Source of the DNA: Malurus cyaneus samueli
Lineage: Eukaryota > Chordata > Aves > Passeriformes > Maluridae
DNA: 64,000 nt
Direction: 5' to 3'
Assembly (NCBI GenBank): GCA_009741485.1
Contig: CM019227.1
Coordinates: 14,618,669-14,682,668 of the forward strand
Shown: in pieces, positions 1 through 13,100 of the stretch
Position numbering within the stretch: the first letter of the stretch is position 1
How the letters are laid out: the number at the start of each line of letters is the position of its first letter
Translations under genes and position numbers: made by a program
Notes under the pieces: model-generated
Told to the model about the DNA's origin: nothing
Databases searched by the model: none
The model's input: the letters and a program-made list of their open reading frames with translations, nothing else

Positions 1-330
1 GCAGGGATCAGAGCAGATGCTCATCTGCCAGTTGTACTGCTTTTGATTATGTGAACCAGCTAAAAACCCATTTGCTAAGGAGCCACATGCTTTAAATTTA
101 ACATGAAACAATCCATTATTATTAAAAAAACAGAGTGCACAAAGTCTCATTAAAAGGGCTTTTCCCCCTTTCCCTTGTGCTTTTAAATCACAGCATAATA
201 GCTTCCAAATAAATGAAGAAAACACATTTACTGGGAGCTGCAATTGAAAAGACTGTACATTGTGATTGATGGCCAGCTCTTTCCAAAGCTTCAGCAGAGG
301 GTTATGACATCCATTATTGCAAATCCCATA
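1..330. promoter_or_regulatory. candidate conserved noncoding block
   Basis: This is unique sequence with little low-complexity DNA and several AT-core homeodomain-like words, including ATTATTATTA near 116-126 and a GTGATTGATGG word near 262-272. No reading frame of note crosses it. The composition resembles vertebrate conserved enhancers more than decayed repeat. This is inference only; no alignment was available. It could equally be ordinary neutral DNA. Confidence 0.25.
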
Positions 331-3300
331 CACTGGTGCAGAAACACAAAAACACCCACTGGATGCTGCACAAGAACAGTCCAGCCAACAGAATCTTAAC
401 CACGATAGACTGTAGAAATACACTGTCATTTTAATAAATAAATTTATTGAGAATTCCTCAAACACCAGACGTGTTTTAATGGTCAAAAGCCAGCTAAAAA
501 TGGCACATAAAGACTCAATTTATTTTTCTGAGGTATTGACCTTATTATCAGAACTGAAAGCATTTGAGAGAACAACCGATCTTTCACCTTTGCATTTTTC
601 CATTTACTTCCTGTATTGTATTTTATGCATGAAACCTTTTTCCCCCTTTTTATTTGAGGCAGAAAGCCAAATGGTGTCAGGTGATTAACATACTTCATAA
701 CAACTTTCTGCCTCTCAATGGTTACAGTCACACAGGCAAGCTGCACAACATGTAATGAAGAGCACTAAAACACACAGAAATTAAGCCAATGTTTAAAGTT
801 GTGTGGCTTTGGAAAAGTCTACGGTTCAAATTTTCTCTGATGCCTCAAAAAGGAACCATTTCCTCCAGCTTCTGAAAAAATCCTCTACAGGGGCTCAAAG
901 TACAACCCTCTGACACTTCACAGGTAACACTGCTTGTTGAACATAATATTGCAAAAAGAGGATAGGTAATTAAGATATTAATTTTTTTTTAAAAAAAAAA
1001 AAGGAAAAGTCTTTCTGCAACAGCATTAGTAAAATATCTGAGCTTTCAACAGTTTTCCAGTCTGGTTGTTCTGCTTTTTATTCTGCTGCAGAAATGATAC
1101 TTCTCTGTTTTCTGTCACATTAAATAAGCACAAGAGTGCATGAAAGACACAGGCGAAACTTAGAGATTAATTAAGTGATGGCAAACCACTAATGTAAAAT
1201 ATCACATAAAGAACTCATTGTCTCCTGAAGCTACTCCAGCTCTTGGAATTTAATGTTCAAGTTCCTAAAACAAAACCCAAACTCTTACACATATATTTAT
1301 GCATATATAAAAGCATAACCACCAGGGTTTATGGTGACATAAACACAACTGAAGTTTTGTGGAAAACTTTCCAGAACACTGAGAAAATCAAGCTGGAAAG
1401 CATGGTAGAGAGAGAACTAAGAATATTTGTACATTAGCACTTTGGGCTTCAGCAAAAGGTGTACAGTGCTTCAGAGAGGTTTGGAAAATCTCTTTGTGAA
1501 GAACCGGAGTTAAGAATTTATGATACCTCTAGTCAAACTTGTAAGTCTTGGACTTGAGCCCTCAAAATTCTTGGCTCTTCAATTAAAGTGCTGCTTGTGG
1601 AGCTGCAAGACCTCCTGAAAGAGAAATATTAAATGACAAGAGTCCAGTTCCCTGAAAAAAATCAGTAGCAAAGTATGAAAGCTCTTCTGCATCTCAGTTC
1701 ATTCGAGCAGTTCATGCCTACACAAATCCCCCTAAAGACAGGATAATCATACTAAAGCCTCTATGAACACAGCCAATAGGGATCACAGCAAGTCCCAGTC
1801 ACCATCAGATGATTCTTTCCTCATGAAACATAAAAAACACCCCCTAAGTTTTCAGCTGAGATGCTTTTAAGTAATTAAGATTCCATGAAAGATGAATAGA
1901 TGAAGAGCCTTAACCACATTTAGCACTTTGTGTAAAAATCCATGTACTGAATCTCTGTCAAAGAAATAGGGGGTATTTTTGTGCCGACCCTCACTCTAGC
2001 TACTTACAATCTTTTTACATGCAGCATCAAAAAAAAAGTTATTAACCACAACCCAAAACAGTGAGCCCAGACAAACAGAACACAGACCTCATAAGCCTAC
2101 TTTCATGTTGGACCAACAATTTTGAAGTCCTGGAGGGCTCTCATCCTAAGCTACATCTCTAAAGTCTTCTCTTTTTGGATTTATTGAAAAGGTGAGGAGG
2201 AAAGGCAGACATATACCGTCATAAAGCTCTTTGTTCTTCTCTGAAATTCAATTTTAAAAGTTAAAAAAAAAAGATAAAAACACCCACCAGCCTCCAGTCC
2301 TCCCACTGCAAACCACGAATGCTATGTTTGTCTCCTCCCTGAGTCTGCGTTCACTCCAGCATATGGCACTGCCTCAGTTTGGGTTTGGTGGTGGGGAACA
2401 CTGAGCTCAAATCTGCTGGCAGCTGGCACAGAATTAAATCCTTTCCCCCCTTCTAGTGCCTGCTGCAGAAAAGTAGCATTTTTTAACCACAGCCTGGTAC
2501 AAACCCCTTCCAGAGGAGGAATGGCACAAACAGGCTCCACCAGCCATGAAACTTTCCTTCCTTTCCACAAGAAATCATCTCTGGGGAGAGTCTCTCACTT
2601 CCCTTCTCACTCAGTTTGCTGGAAGCTGGGCAGCCGTGGTTTTGCATAGTTTTAGTGCATTACTCATCTAATTCAACCCATTCAGAAATATTTCTAATCA
2701 CTCCCAACTGAGAATTTTTGTCTAATTATCTCCTCTTTTAATTAGATTTCCTTGCTGGAAAACAGGACTACTGGACTCACAATTTTTGTAACATAGTGTT
2801 TCCTAAAATCTTCCTGAGACTGGTACTCCAGGAATTAGGATGTTTAGAGGATGGAAGATTTATGAACTTTGGGCCTTGAAGGGGTTTTTGATTCTGAGTA
2901 CATCACGAAGCCTGCAGCAGCCAGAGTCAGATAAAGGATATAAATCTTTCAGCTTTAAGCTGGAGCCTTGGATGGAGGAGCCCCAGGGGCCTCGGCAGCA
3001 GCTCTGACTCTGCTCAGAGATCATGACCACACGAGGGAAGTGCAAAGAGCAATAAATACATGTGGCTGAGTGACACGGGATCCTCTCAGCTCTCTCCTTA
3101 CTGCTTATCTGCTCCAGGAGTCAGGAGGATCCTCAGATAACAAGAACATGCCCAAACCTTGTTTTGAGCTGTCTCACCTTGCACCTGTGGCTTTCAATGT
3201 TAAACTGAAAGATAAGTTAAAGACAATTCCTCCCATGTGGTTTCTCTGCTGCTTTGACATCGTCAAAACCAAACATTCCATGATACAGATCAATATTCCT

Positions 3301-6300
3301 TTCACCAACGTAACCTTTTTGGAGTGGTTACCCTCTCCAGATCTTGGCTGCTCTTTCCTCTCAAGCCAAAGGCTCTTCTGCTGTTTTTCCTGTGCTTCCT
3401 TCCTGCAGCCCAGGGTAACTGTAGATTACTCCAGAGGAAAACAGCACAGAAGAAAGTGAAGCAAACAAGGAGTGTGATATTGTTCATAATTGAATTGCAC
3501 AGCTTCTCATGCTCTCCACACAGAAAATAGGCTCTTACACATTTACTGCAAAAGCAGGAGAAATGAGGAGAATCCTCTCTGGCAGAAATCACCAGATTTT
3601 CACCAGTGATTTCCCAGCTCCTGATAAGATGATCACCTGTCAGTTCAGGGGTTTGAACCCCGTGTGTTTGCAATTCCTACAGTTCACAGGCCCCGTGTCC
3701 ACAAAGTCTATTAAATATTGAACAGATTGGGAGTGGCAAAACCAGTTTCAGGGAAAACAAAAAATTTCAACAAAATCCTTTCAAAAAAAGAGGACAATAT
3801 TTCTTTTTGCCTTTCAGAAAAGCTCACCAAAGACAAGGAGCTTGGGCAGCATTCTGATCATGAGGGGATAAATCAGTTTTCAGCAGCCACAGACAGGTAA
3901 TGAGGACCTGCTGTCGACACAGTTGTGGAGGGAAGATTCACTACCCAGTTTTTATTCCTACTGCAGGGGCAGAAACTGGGCACTGTTTATTATTATTTGT
4001 GACAGTGTTTCATGCACAACAGCAGGTCCTCGTTAAGAAAGCCACATCTACCACAAACATCCACCTCTCATGCAGAGATCAAGTTACAGTTGGAGCTCAC
4101 AGCACAGAAAAATCTACTTTCCTTTTTTTCAGAAGACGAAAGACAATCAGAATTAACATACGCTTGCTACCACGGGCACATTTTCTTCTTTCCAAATTAT
4201 ATCTTTTTAATTTCAGTAACACAGAAGATCCCTGTGCACCTAGGAAAGTTTGCCTTCCTAGATTTCATTCAGGCATTAAATAGAGCAGGAAGGGGCTCAA
4301 TAAAAGAGTACAAGTCTTGGAAATCCTCATTCCTTCAAAATAAGAAACGTATGAGTGCCTCTTCAGCAATTCAAAATTACATAATGAAGTTAATTCTGTA
4401 TTTAATACAGACCAAAATTCAGGGCTATTTATAAATTGCAGATGCCAATCACCAAAATGAGAGCATATGAGGAAGCCCCTGTGTGATAGAAGTGAAATGG
4501 TAGGTCCACTGACTAAATTTTCGCAGAATTTTAATATTTTCAGTGACTCAAATTATGCAGGAATCACACCATCAAATAGGTGTCCTATAAAAGCTAAAGT
4601 AAAACACTGTTCTTTGCTGCATATGCTGGGTAATCTGTCTCAATTTCATATTTTTAAATGTTGCACATTTTTCCTAAAAAGTTTGTTTGGTCACAGGGTA
4701 AATAATGCCATTAGATTAAAGCACAAGAAAAAAGAAAACACATAATACTTCTTCCAAATTTGCATGAAGTTTCTGGAAACATTGTCTTGGACATGAAGGA
4801 AATTTTTTTGTGCTTCTGGACACAGCAGCAGCAGCAATATCAGAGTGAAAAAGGAATCAGTATTCCAGAATTGTGCTTTCAAATAAACAAAAGAAGAACA
4901 TAAACAAAAGTGTTATGGCCACATCCAACAGTGCCAAACTGAGCAGGACACAGGTCTGTAATGGTGAAAAGTTGTTTCCTCAGAAAGACAGAGTAATTTA
5001 ATATCTAAATCAGCAAATAATGAAGAAAACGAAATCTCTTAAATAGTAATTAACTTGCAATTAACTCAAATTAGTCAAGACTCGGCACATAATGGGTGAG
5101 GGGGTCCATAGTGTATAAAGTTGAAATTGAGGAGAAGTTTGGGAGGAGAAAGTGGAGTTGGGAAGCATTTTTCCAAATTGAATGTAAGGATTGGAAGCAA
5201 AGAGTGAACTCCTTATAGGTTTGGGAAAATGACTCAACTGGTTAAGGAGAGAAAGCAAACTGCTGAGAAAGGAGAAGGTATTTAAAGTAGTCCAGAAAAG
5301 AGGAGACAGCTGACAAAATAAATCATTGCAGATTACAAGAGCTGTGCATGGACAAACCCAGAAGAGCTCCTGACTGATTAAGAGTGATGATTGGAAACAC
5401 CTAAAATGAAGAATTTCTCTGCGTGATTAGGAGAAACTCCTCAAGACTTACATGGCTTCCCACTTGGAGCCTCAGTCCTGACAATCCCCGCTGGCCCGGT
5501 TTCACGGGGAAGAACAGAGCAATTGGTTTACAAGCAGTTCCTGACTGAAGATCTGAAAAGTGCCACCAGCAGGAAGGGTAAACCAAACACCAATATAATT
5601 GGCACAATTAGGTGAAAATGTATAGAGAGAACAAACCACAACTGGAAAACCTCAGAATTACTCAGGAGATTCTGCAGCTCAGAGTCACAGGGGGAGGAAA
5701 GACATGCTGTCCCTGGAGAGACAGGAATTTCTCTTATTTCTCTACAAAGCTTTGGAAACCTAAGCAAGATCTACTAAAATAGAAATATTAAATATAACTA
5801 AAACATACCAGGATCTGAATGGCTACAAGGAGAGTGAAGTCATAAATCACAATAACAGTGACAGATTTTGTTTTGGCCTCGTATGGTACACTGTAGTGGC
5901 ATAAAATATTTGTTTGACATTCTAAAGCACAAGGAATCACTTTTTGGGGCAGCTAATGAAAGACTCACAAGATGAGAAGCAATTTTTGGGTTGGTTCAAT
6001 ACTTAAGATAAAGTTATCCAAGAAAAACTCTGGCAAAGACACTACTCCACACTCAGATACCAAACCACTTCTATGAAAGAGGAAAAAAATCAAAAAGTAC
6101 CCCAAAAGGAAACCCACAAGAGGTTTAACTTGAAAGGTTAACTTGCTTAACTTGAAAAAGAAGAATGATATAAAAATGAAAAAGCTAGTTAAAAATAAAT
6201 TAAAAAGAATCAGCTAAAATTTTAAAATATTCATATAAAATATTTAAAGCTTTCTTTTTATATAAACTGGCATAGAGAGTCTTTAAAGGCACCACTATAA

Positions 6301-8329
6301 AAGCTCAGAGTACATGTTTAATACCTTTCAAATATAATTTTAAATGGATTTCCAAAAAAAAATCAGTGTACTCAAATAGCAGAGTAAAAGAGGCTATTAG
6401 ACATGAAAAGGCCTCCTTCAAAAAAGCAAAAGTCGTGTACACCTGATAAAACTGAAAATAACAAACCCTGACAAGATTCGTGTCAAATCAGAATCAGGGG
6501 GAAATTAAAAAAAATGAAATAAAACCACCAGAAGATTTCATGTAGTAACTTGTTAAAGATTAAAAATACCAAGTTTTTAAATACTCTTAAGAAGCAGCCA
6601 ACCTGTTTGAGGACATGGAGTCATATGAAGAATTTACAGGGAAGGCAAACTGAATGAATCCTACACATCCATGTTTCCCTCAGAGAACCTCATTGGTTTT
6701 TGGGACTGAAAAGATTCTCTGTATAGGATGAGGACATAATAATTCCTCAAAATGATCTGATCAGAAGCTTTTAGAATAAATGGACAAAATGAATAGAGAT
6801 ACATGATGTACACTCAGTGGTTCCAGGACATCTCAAATATAAAATCTATGATTATCTAATTGTGGTTTGCAACCTACAATTTAAATTAGAGCTAATATGA
6901 GCAGAACAAAAGATAACAAGCACAGTATCAAGAGCCCAGGGATTCTGACTCCTGAAATGGGAATGTTGGTAGAAAGTTTAATGATGTTTACTCATTGATC
7001 AAAGAACTTTGAAAGGATCAACCTCCTGCAGGGAACCTGGGCTCCCCAGGTCTCTCAGTGAAAGCAGTGACAAAAGGAGCAGCCCATAACACACTTCTGT
7101 TCCCCTGTCCAAAACTCGTGACATAATCCTTCACTGAACACTGTCCTGGAACAGGAAAAGAAGTTTTCTTGTAGATTTGTAACTGGTAAAAAAAAGGAAA
7201 CTAAGGCTAGGAAATGCTAAAAGGCTAAGGCCCTACCGTATTATGCTGTTATCTGCACAGATTATCAGATAGGCTTCATAAAAGAAAACCAAAAGCACAA
7301 AGTTTCTCATTTTCAGTTTCACTCTGACACTGGCATTTGAAGGCAATTCTTACAGCAGCAGCCTACATGCTGACACCTGGCTCCATAAAAGCAGCTCTTT
7401 ACCTCCTCATCTATCATTAGTTCTCTTCCACAAGACTGTAAAAACTCAGCCCAGAAAAATAACAAAGTAAAAACAGCATAAACAATTTCCCTTTGCACTT
7501 CTGCTGAATGGAGGAGCCGGATCTGTTTGTTTTTTAAGAAGAAATTATGCTAATTTAAACAAGAAAGCTCCAGTAAGAAACAAATTGTTGCACATCTTCC
7601 TCAGAAACATCACATAACAAGGTCATTGTGGCTGAGGCAATTATTTTGGCAAATTGTTGTGGAGGGATAAGAGCTAATAACACGAGTTACAACCAGTGAA
7701 TTGCACATGTGTATCTCAACGCTCAATGGAGAAAGAAATTTATTTCTGTAAATTAGCAATAGGATAAACAAGGCTGTTTTCAATATAGACATAGCTGTGC
7801 AGGAAGCAGCACTGCCAGGTGATGACACATTGCTATTTGAGCAACAGGTTTTGTTTTGCCTTGTTCTATGGAGTAAACCCATTGCCAACAGCTACAGCAG
7901 GGCAGAACCTGCAGCTCCTCAGAGGATGGGACTGACCAAATCCCCTCACCACACTGAGAGGACATAAATCTACTAAGAAAACAATCTATTTTTATTCATA
8001 CATAGTTGTGCCAGCTTTGCAAAGGACAATGTTTAATTTCCACGAGCACTTTCAGCTCTTGTCTGTGGTACTTTGGATGCACAATGAGAAAGGTGGAGAT
8101 CTGTATCAGGCAGTGCTGCCATCCTGGAGGTGCCCCAGCCCTGGGTGTGAGAGCCTAAGGTGCCCTAAACCTTCTCTTGGGACCAAACAAACCCCAGGGC
8201 TGGGACTGCTGATCAAGTTACTTTCATTTGGGGGGAAAAAAAAAAAAAATAAAATAAATAAACAATCCTAGGAGTTAGGTTGTTTTTTGCTGTCGGTTTG
8301 TTGGAAAATTTTTGGGGAGAGAAACGGAG
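331..8329. other. noncoding, no gene seen
   Basis: No exon or RNA gene is supported here. The open frames are under 145 codons, overlap each other and show no domain; the longest are 4012-4434 (140 codons, plus) and 3070-3459 (129 codons, plus). Local low complexity includes a T9 run followed by an A12 run at about 982-1002 and A-rich patches near 6150-6250 and 8230-8260. Three short copies of TTAACTTG lie between about 6124 and 6154. I saw no transposon that I could name. Confidence 0.6.
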
Positions 8330-8640
8330 GATTTTTTAAGCATTAGCAGCAGGAGGACTGGAGAATGAGCGAGTAAACACAGCTTTTCTCCCAGGAGGGG
8401 GCCAGCCAGTGGTCAGCTCATTTCTCCAAGCCTTCTGTACACAAACCTGCCGACACGCAGCCCGCGAACACAATCCTGCCTAATAGAGCAAACAGCCCCA
8501 TTTCATCAGCCTGAGCTATAATAAAAAGTTTGAGGTGCTGATTGCTCCATAATATTGTCCTACAGGTATCCTGAAGCAGGGACAGCATACCAGGAGAGCT
8601 GTTTTGCAGGGAGAGAAACACACGGTGCCAGCTGAAACGT
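8330..8640. promoter_or_regulatory. candidate regulatory block with CTCF-like word
   Basis: The block keeps several CpGs (around 8371, 8450-8465) in otherwise CpG-poor DNA and carries a forkhead-like GTAAACA at about 8372. A CTCF-core-like word, CCAGGAGGGGGC, lies at 8391-8402 and differs from the usual core at one position. The rest is unique sequence with no coding signal. A regulatory role is inferred from motifs and composition and has not been shown. Confidence 0.3.
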
Positions 8641-9289
8641 GGCTGGGGAAAAGAAAGGGAGCAGAAAGTTCTCCAGCCCCTGCAAAATAAGAAAAACCTC
8701 CTCCGTCTAAAGACTCAGGGAAAAAGGAATAGCAAGTTTTAAAGCAGAAAAGAGTAAGAGAAGAAGTAAAACGCTTGATCCACAGCTCAAGGGCACATTG
8801 GAAACGGTTCTTCTTGCCTCATGCAGACATAAAATCGCTGGAAGGATGTTCTCATAAACAAAGTGCTGGAGGCCATGCCACCGTCCACCTCCTCCTGTTT
8901 CTCCCGACATCTAAGGGAGGCAAGTACATCTCATAAAACAGAAGATGCACACGTTTCAGGAATATCCCAGAGGCAAAAAGAAAGAATAGTGAAGCAGTAA
9001 CAGCTTTCAGAGCCGGTGATACAGCCTCTTCTATTTAGGTTAAAAATCCTCTAGGGCCTGTTCCTACTTCTGATTTCCACATACTTGCTGGATTTTCCAC
9101 AGCTTCATTATTCAAAGAAAATAGCTGGATTTTACTAAGGTTGGCCATTGGGGGCGAAATTCGGCAGCAGCAGAAAGTCAGATGAAGGTATTTGCACCTC
9201 CTAAGCCCCAATCTCGCTCTCTGAGGCCCCACTCAGGTACCTATCAAACCCTCTGGGCTCCAACAGGATTTAAATGAGGAAACAGAGAC
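8641..9289. other. noncoding, nothing recognised
   Basis: Unique DNA with overlapping short frames on the minus strand (8707-8910 and 9035-9232) that have no recognisable domain. I see no repeat, RNA or promoter in it. Confidence 0.55.
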
Positions 9290-10180
9290 CTAATCTTTCC
9301 CCCTCCCATTCTTTTATGCCCTGCAAAATGTTTTACATTACAATTTATTCATGTTAACGTTTGTCTAGCTAATCATTGCAGAAGCTCTCACATTTTGTTT
9401 TGAAAAGATTTAAATGCAGCTGGTTGGTGTTTTAAACAAACCTTGATGTTTCCAGCAGAACAAAGAGAACGAGAGGGAAGGAGGGAAAATAACAGGACAA
9501 CCTCAGAGCTCACTCAAGATTTATGAGCAGGGTGGAAAATGGATAGAAAGGTTAAAAGATCTCTACAAAAAAACAAGTCTCTCGTCTTACCACTGATATG
9601 ATTATGCAGCTTAATAGTAGTGCCTGCCAATAGCTCCTCTGCACTGAAATAAATACTGAGATGTTCTCCTCATTTTGGCCAACACAGAACTTATAAAATA
9701 ATAATAAAAAAGGTCAGTTTCATCCATTAATTTATTCACACAATTGCCCGAGATTTAGCTGACAAAAGAAGCCAAGTAGACCCTGATGCTTTTTTAATAT
9801 CCGTCTGAAATGGCACTCAGACAGATTTAGTGCTTGATTTAAAGCAAACTGATGGCTAAGTTACACATTTAGATAGGGATGCTGGGGTAAGGTCAAACCA
9901 CTATCATTAACATCCCAAGGAGGAAGGCTGATAATTACTAATGCTTAAAAGCACCAGCAGTCTTACTGATTGCATGGATTTTCTCAGACTTTTGTTCAGC
10001 CACTTTCTCAAGTAAAAAATAGCATTCAAAGACTTTTAGCTCGTACAATGTAAGCCTCACTCATTAGTAATCCTTGGAGCTTGACTTCATTTGAGCCTGT
10101 TCTGGGTCTGGATAGCAATTAGTATTGCCCTCCAGGTAAGGGAGTGTAGATTTATTCCCCAGAGGTGGTTTAACTTCCTC
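9290..10180. promoter_or_regulatory. candidate conserved noncoding cluster
   Basis: An unusually repeat-free stretch with several homeodomain-type words: TAATCA at about 9370, an ATTAATTTATTC word near 9726, TAATTA at 9932-9937, TTAGTAATCC near 10064 and CAATTAGTATT near 10116. It has no long homopolymers and few open frames. This pattern is typical of enhancer clusters in gene deserts around developmental transcription-factor genes. Conservation is inferred, not measured. Confidence 0.33.
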
Positions 10181-13100
10181 AACCTACTTTAAAATTAGAT
10201 TTACTCAGTTACAAATCGTAAGTGTTAAATGAGTAAAACTATTAAACAAGGAATACTGCTGGGCTAAAGCATTTAATGGTTTACCACAGTATTACCATTT
10301 TTATGGTCTATTAAAACAATTGTAAGAATATCAGCAGTATGAAGAATCAAGTCATTTATACACAAGTTTGATAAAGTACCGTATGTTTGAGCAAAAAGTG
10401 AACTCATTTTCTTACATTTAAAGAAAATTAGAGGAAAGGATATTTTAAAAGGAATGGTTCCTTTAGAGCTCAAGTACATTTATTTCAAACTAAAGTTGTC
10501 AAGATTGTGGTTGTTTCATGCAGGTTGTTCCACCAAAATACAGATGGTCTAAACCAACACTACAAAACAAACCAGAGAAAATAAAATATCTAAAATATTA
10601 CTCAAATCAATTCATTTCTGTGTTGCTCATCTCTCCGTCTTTTCCTCCCCTAGCTCCTGTTGACAACAAGGTCATCAATACATCAAATTACCCGAGAGCA
10701 TTCTGAGTCATTGTGTGACTGAAACCTGGAAATAACAAAATCCTTCTTCAACAAAATCCTTGGTGCAATGGCTTCCAAGAAATTTAGAGTCCAAGAAATC
10801 ACACTGCAAGCTACTACCAAAACTTTCCATAAGTGAACTCAAGATATGTTTTATTTAGTTTGTTTATCGCTTGTCCTTTAGACTAAGCACTCAAGCAAAC
10901 CAGTGTTTTGTCCATTTTCCTGAAAATATCTCCAAGAAACAAAATACTTTATAACAAGGAGCTGTCAAACGAATTCTCTCTTTATTTGCAACACAGTTTT
11001 CCAACTCCAAGAGAAATGCTTGGTTTGCTAATGAAGATTGAGAAACTGCTCCAAGGAAGCTGTATTATTTAGTTAGCTTGCCAGTACAAAAATCACAGCA
11101 AAATTAAAGTGTACCAGTTCTCTAAAAAGTCAAAGCTTTTACAGCTATTCAGGGGGACCAAAAATGATGCTAATATGAATAGTAATATCAATAGCTAAAC
11201 AAATAAAATAAGTGCATATAAACCCACTTCTATTTCTTAATGACTGTCTGGTCAAATAAATCTGAAAGTCTTTGCTTATGCACACAGAAACATGAACTGG
11301 AAAAATCTGTTTTTTACTCTATCTTGCAAAGTGTGAGGAACAACAGAGAATGGGTTTTAGCAGGTTTAAAGAGAATATTTGCAGAGATACCAGAGCTCTC
11401 AAAAATGCTCTGCCTTACTTCTTGAATGAGGTTTTTTATTTTCTATTTTCGTCATCATCTAACCCATCCCAACACTTAACAATTACAAGATTATCCTGGC
11501 TGGAATCAAATAAAGAAAGAAATTAAATTATAAAGTTTCTCAAAGTAAATGGTTTCCTTTCCAGACTGCAAGCCCTCTGGAGAGCAGAACTCTTTTTACT
11601 ACAATCTTAATGAACAAACTCAAATTGTTTTGAGAACGTTCTTGCCATGTTCTCAAAAAATAATCATCTGAAAATGATGGCAACTTAACATCTAGAGTAT
11701 TCACCTGCCTTTTTACACTGACTTTTCATCCTCATAGTTCTGCCAGGGGACTATTCCAGTGGAGGGGCTCCTCCTTTACCTGTCTCTGAAAACACACAGA
11801 GGCCAGTACATAAATCTGATTGATGACTACAGGAAAACCCATGAGTGCTTATAGACTGAAAAAATGTGCAGATTTTCAGAGTGCTTGCTTTATACAGAGC
11901 TGGTCAGTATTGGAGAAGGACTTTGAGAACTGGTAAAGAGACACCAGATTAGAGATTGCTTTTGGCAACTCTAATCACCCCTGTTTTTGAAAGCATTGTC
12001 CTAACTGGGCCACCTGGTTTCTTCCAATATCACCTGTGGGATTTTTAGTTTTTCCTTTCTCTCCAAAGACATGACAAGCATTTATCACAGTGATGTATTT
12101 CTGTGAGACTTCTTTGCTACTCATTTTAAAATTTCTCAGAGGATTTATCGGCATCATATTTTCTATTTGATTCGTGGCAGGGAAACAAAACAAACAGAGC
12201 CTTGCCCTGCAAAAGCAAAAACTGCCTCTCAGACAGCTGCACCTCAAACAGACTGCGAAATTCCCAGGTTCATAAAGGAAAGACCTTGGGGTGTCTCAAT
12301 GTTTGTAAATGTGAGCAGCTGACACTTGGAAACTTAAAATGTGGCAAGTCTATAGCCCACGGAGAGGAACTGCTCATGTCTTCACATATCAAGTGACCTT
12401 CAAAATCATGGATGATATTGCTTCAGCACAATCAGCAAGATGAGCTTTCACACTCCACTTTATACTTCTTTGCTTTGTGGTTTTAAGACAAGTGTTTGAT
12501 GTCATTTGAAGATAGATTTTTTGTGGTGCAACACAGACAAGGGTTAGGCTGAGCTTCTGTTCTCTCACAAAGGAAATCCTTCAGACACATCCATAAAACA
12601 GCAGGAAGGACACCTACTGTCCTTACATATTCATATCATAACGTCTTTGCCTATTTCTCAGTGTTTTTTCCCCAGCAAAGCGTATCAGATGAGATCAGTA
12701 TCATCATCAATACCATCCCAGGGAAGCTGCTGGCAGCACACCAACTGGTAATTAACCCCAGCACTGTCATACCTGATTACTTTGAAAAGTACTTTAGAAC
12801 AGGTGAATTAAAATAAGATAAATAAGGATGAAACACTTAACTAATATTGAAAAGACCACTATCTCCACTCCAGGCATGAGTGGCACTCTTTCTGCCAGGG
12901 AAGAGTGAATTGATTTAGAGACAGCTCAGCATTTAGACCTCCACTTCACACCAAGCTTAAGATAAACCTCCTCTTGAGAGCCTGATAAAACCAAAGGTGC
13001 ATGTGGAGGGGATAAAACTGTACTAAAGTAAGGCCCAAATCCATGGGAGGCTGCACATGACTAAAAAGATTTGTGTTGCTCCTGCTGCAGCGTCTAATTG

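Noticed and set aside
3645..3670. B-box-like GGTTTGAACCCC, considered as a tRNA or SINE trace
   Set aside because: There is no A box, no cloverleaf and no tail; a single short word is not enough.
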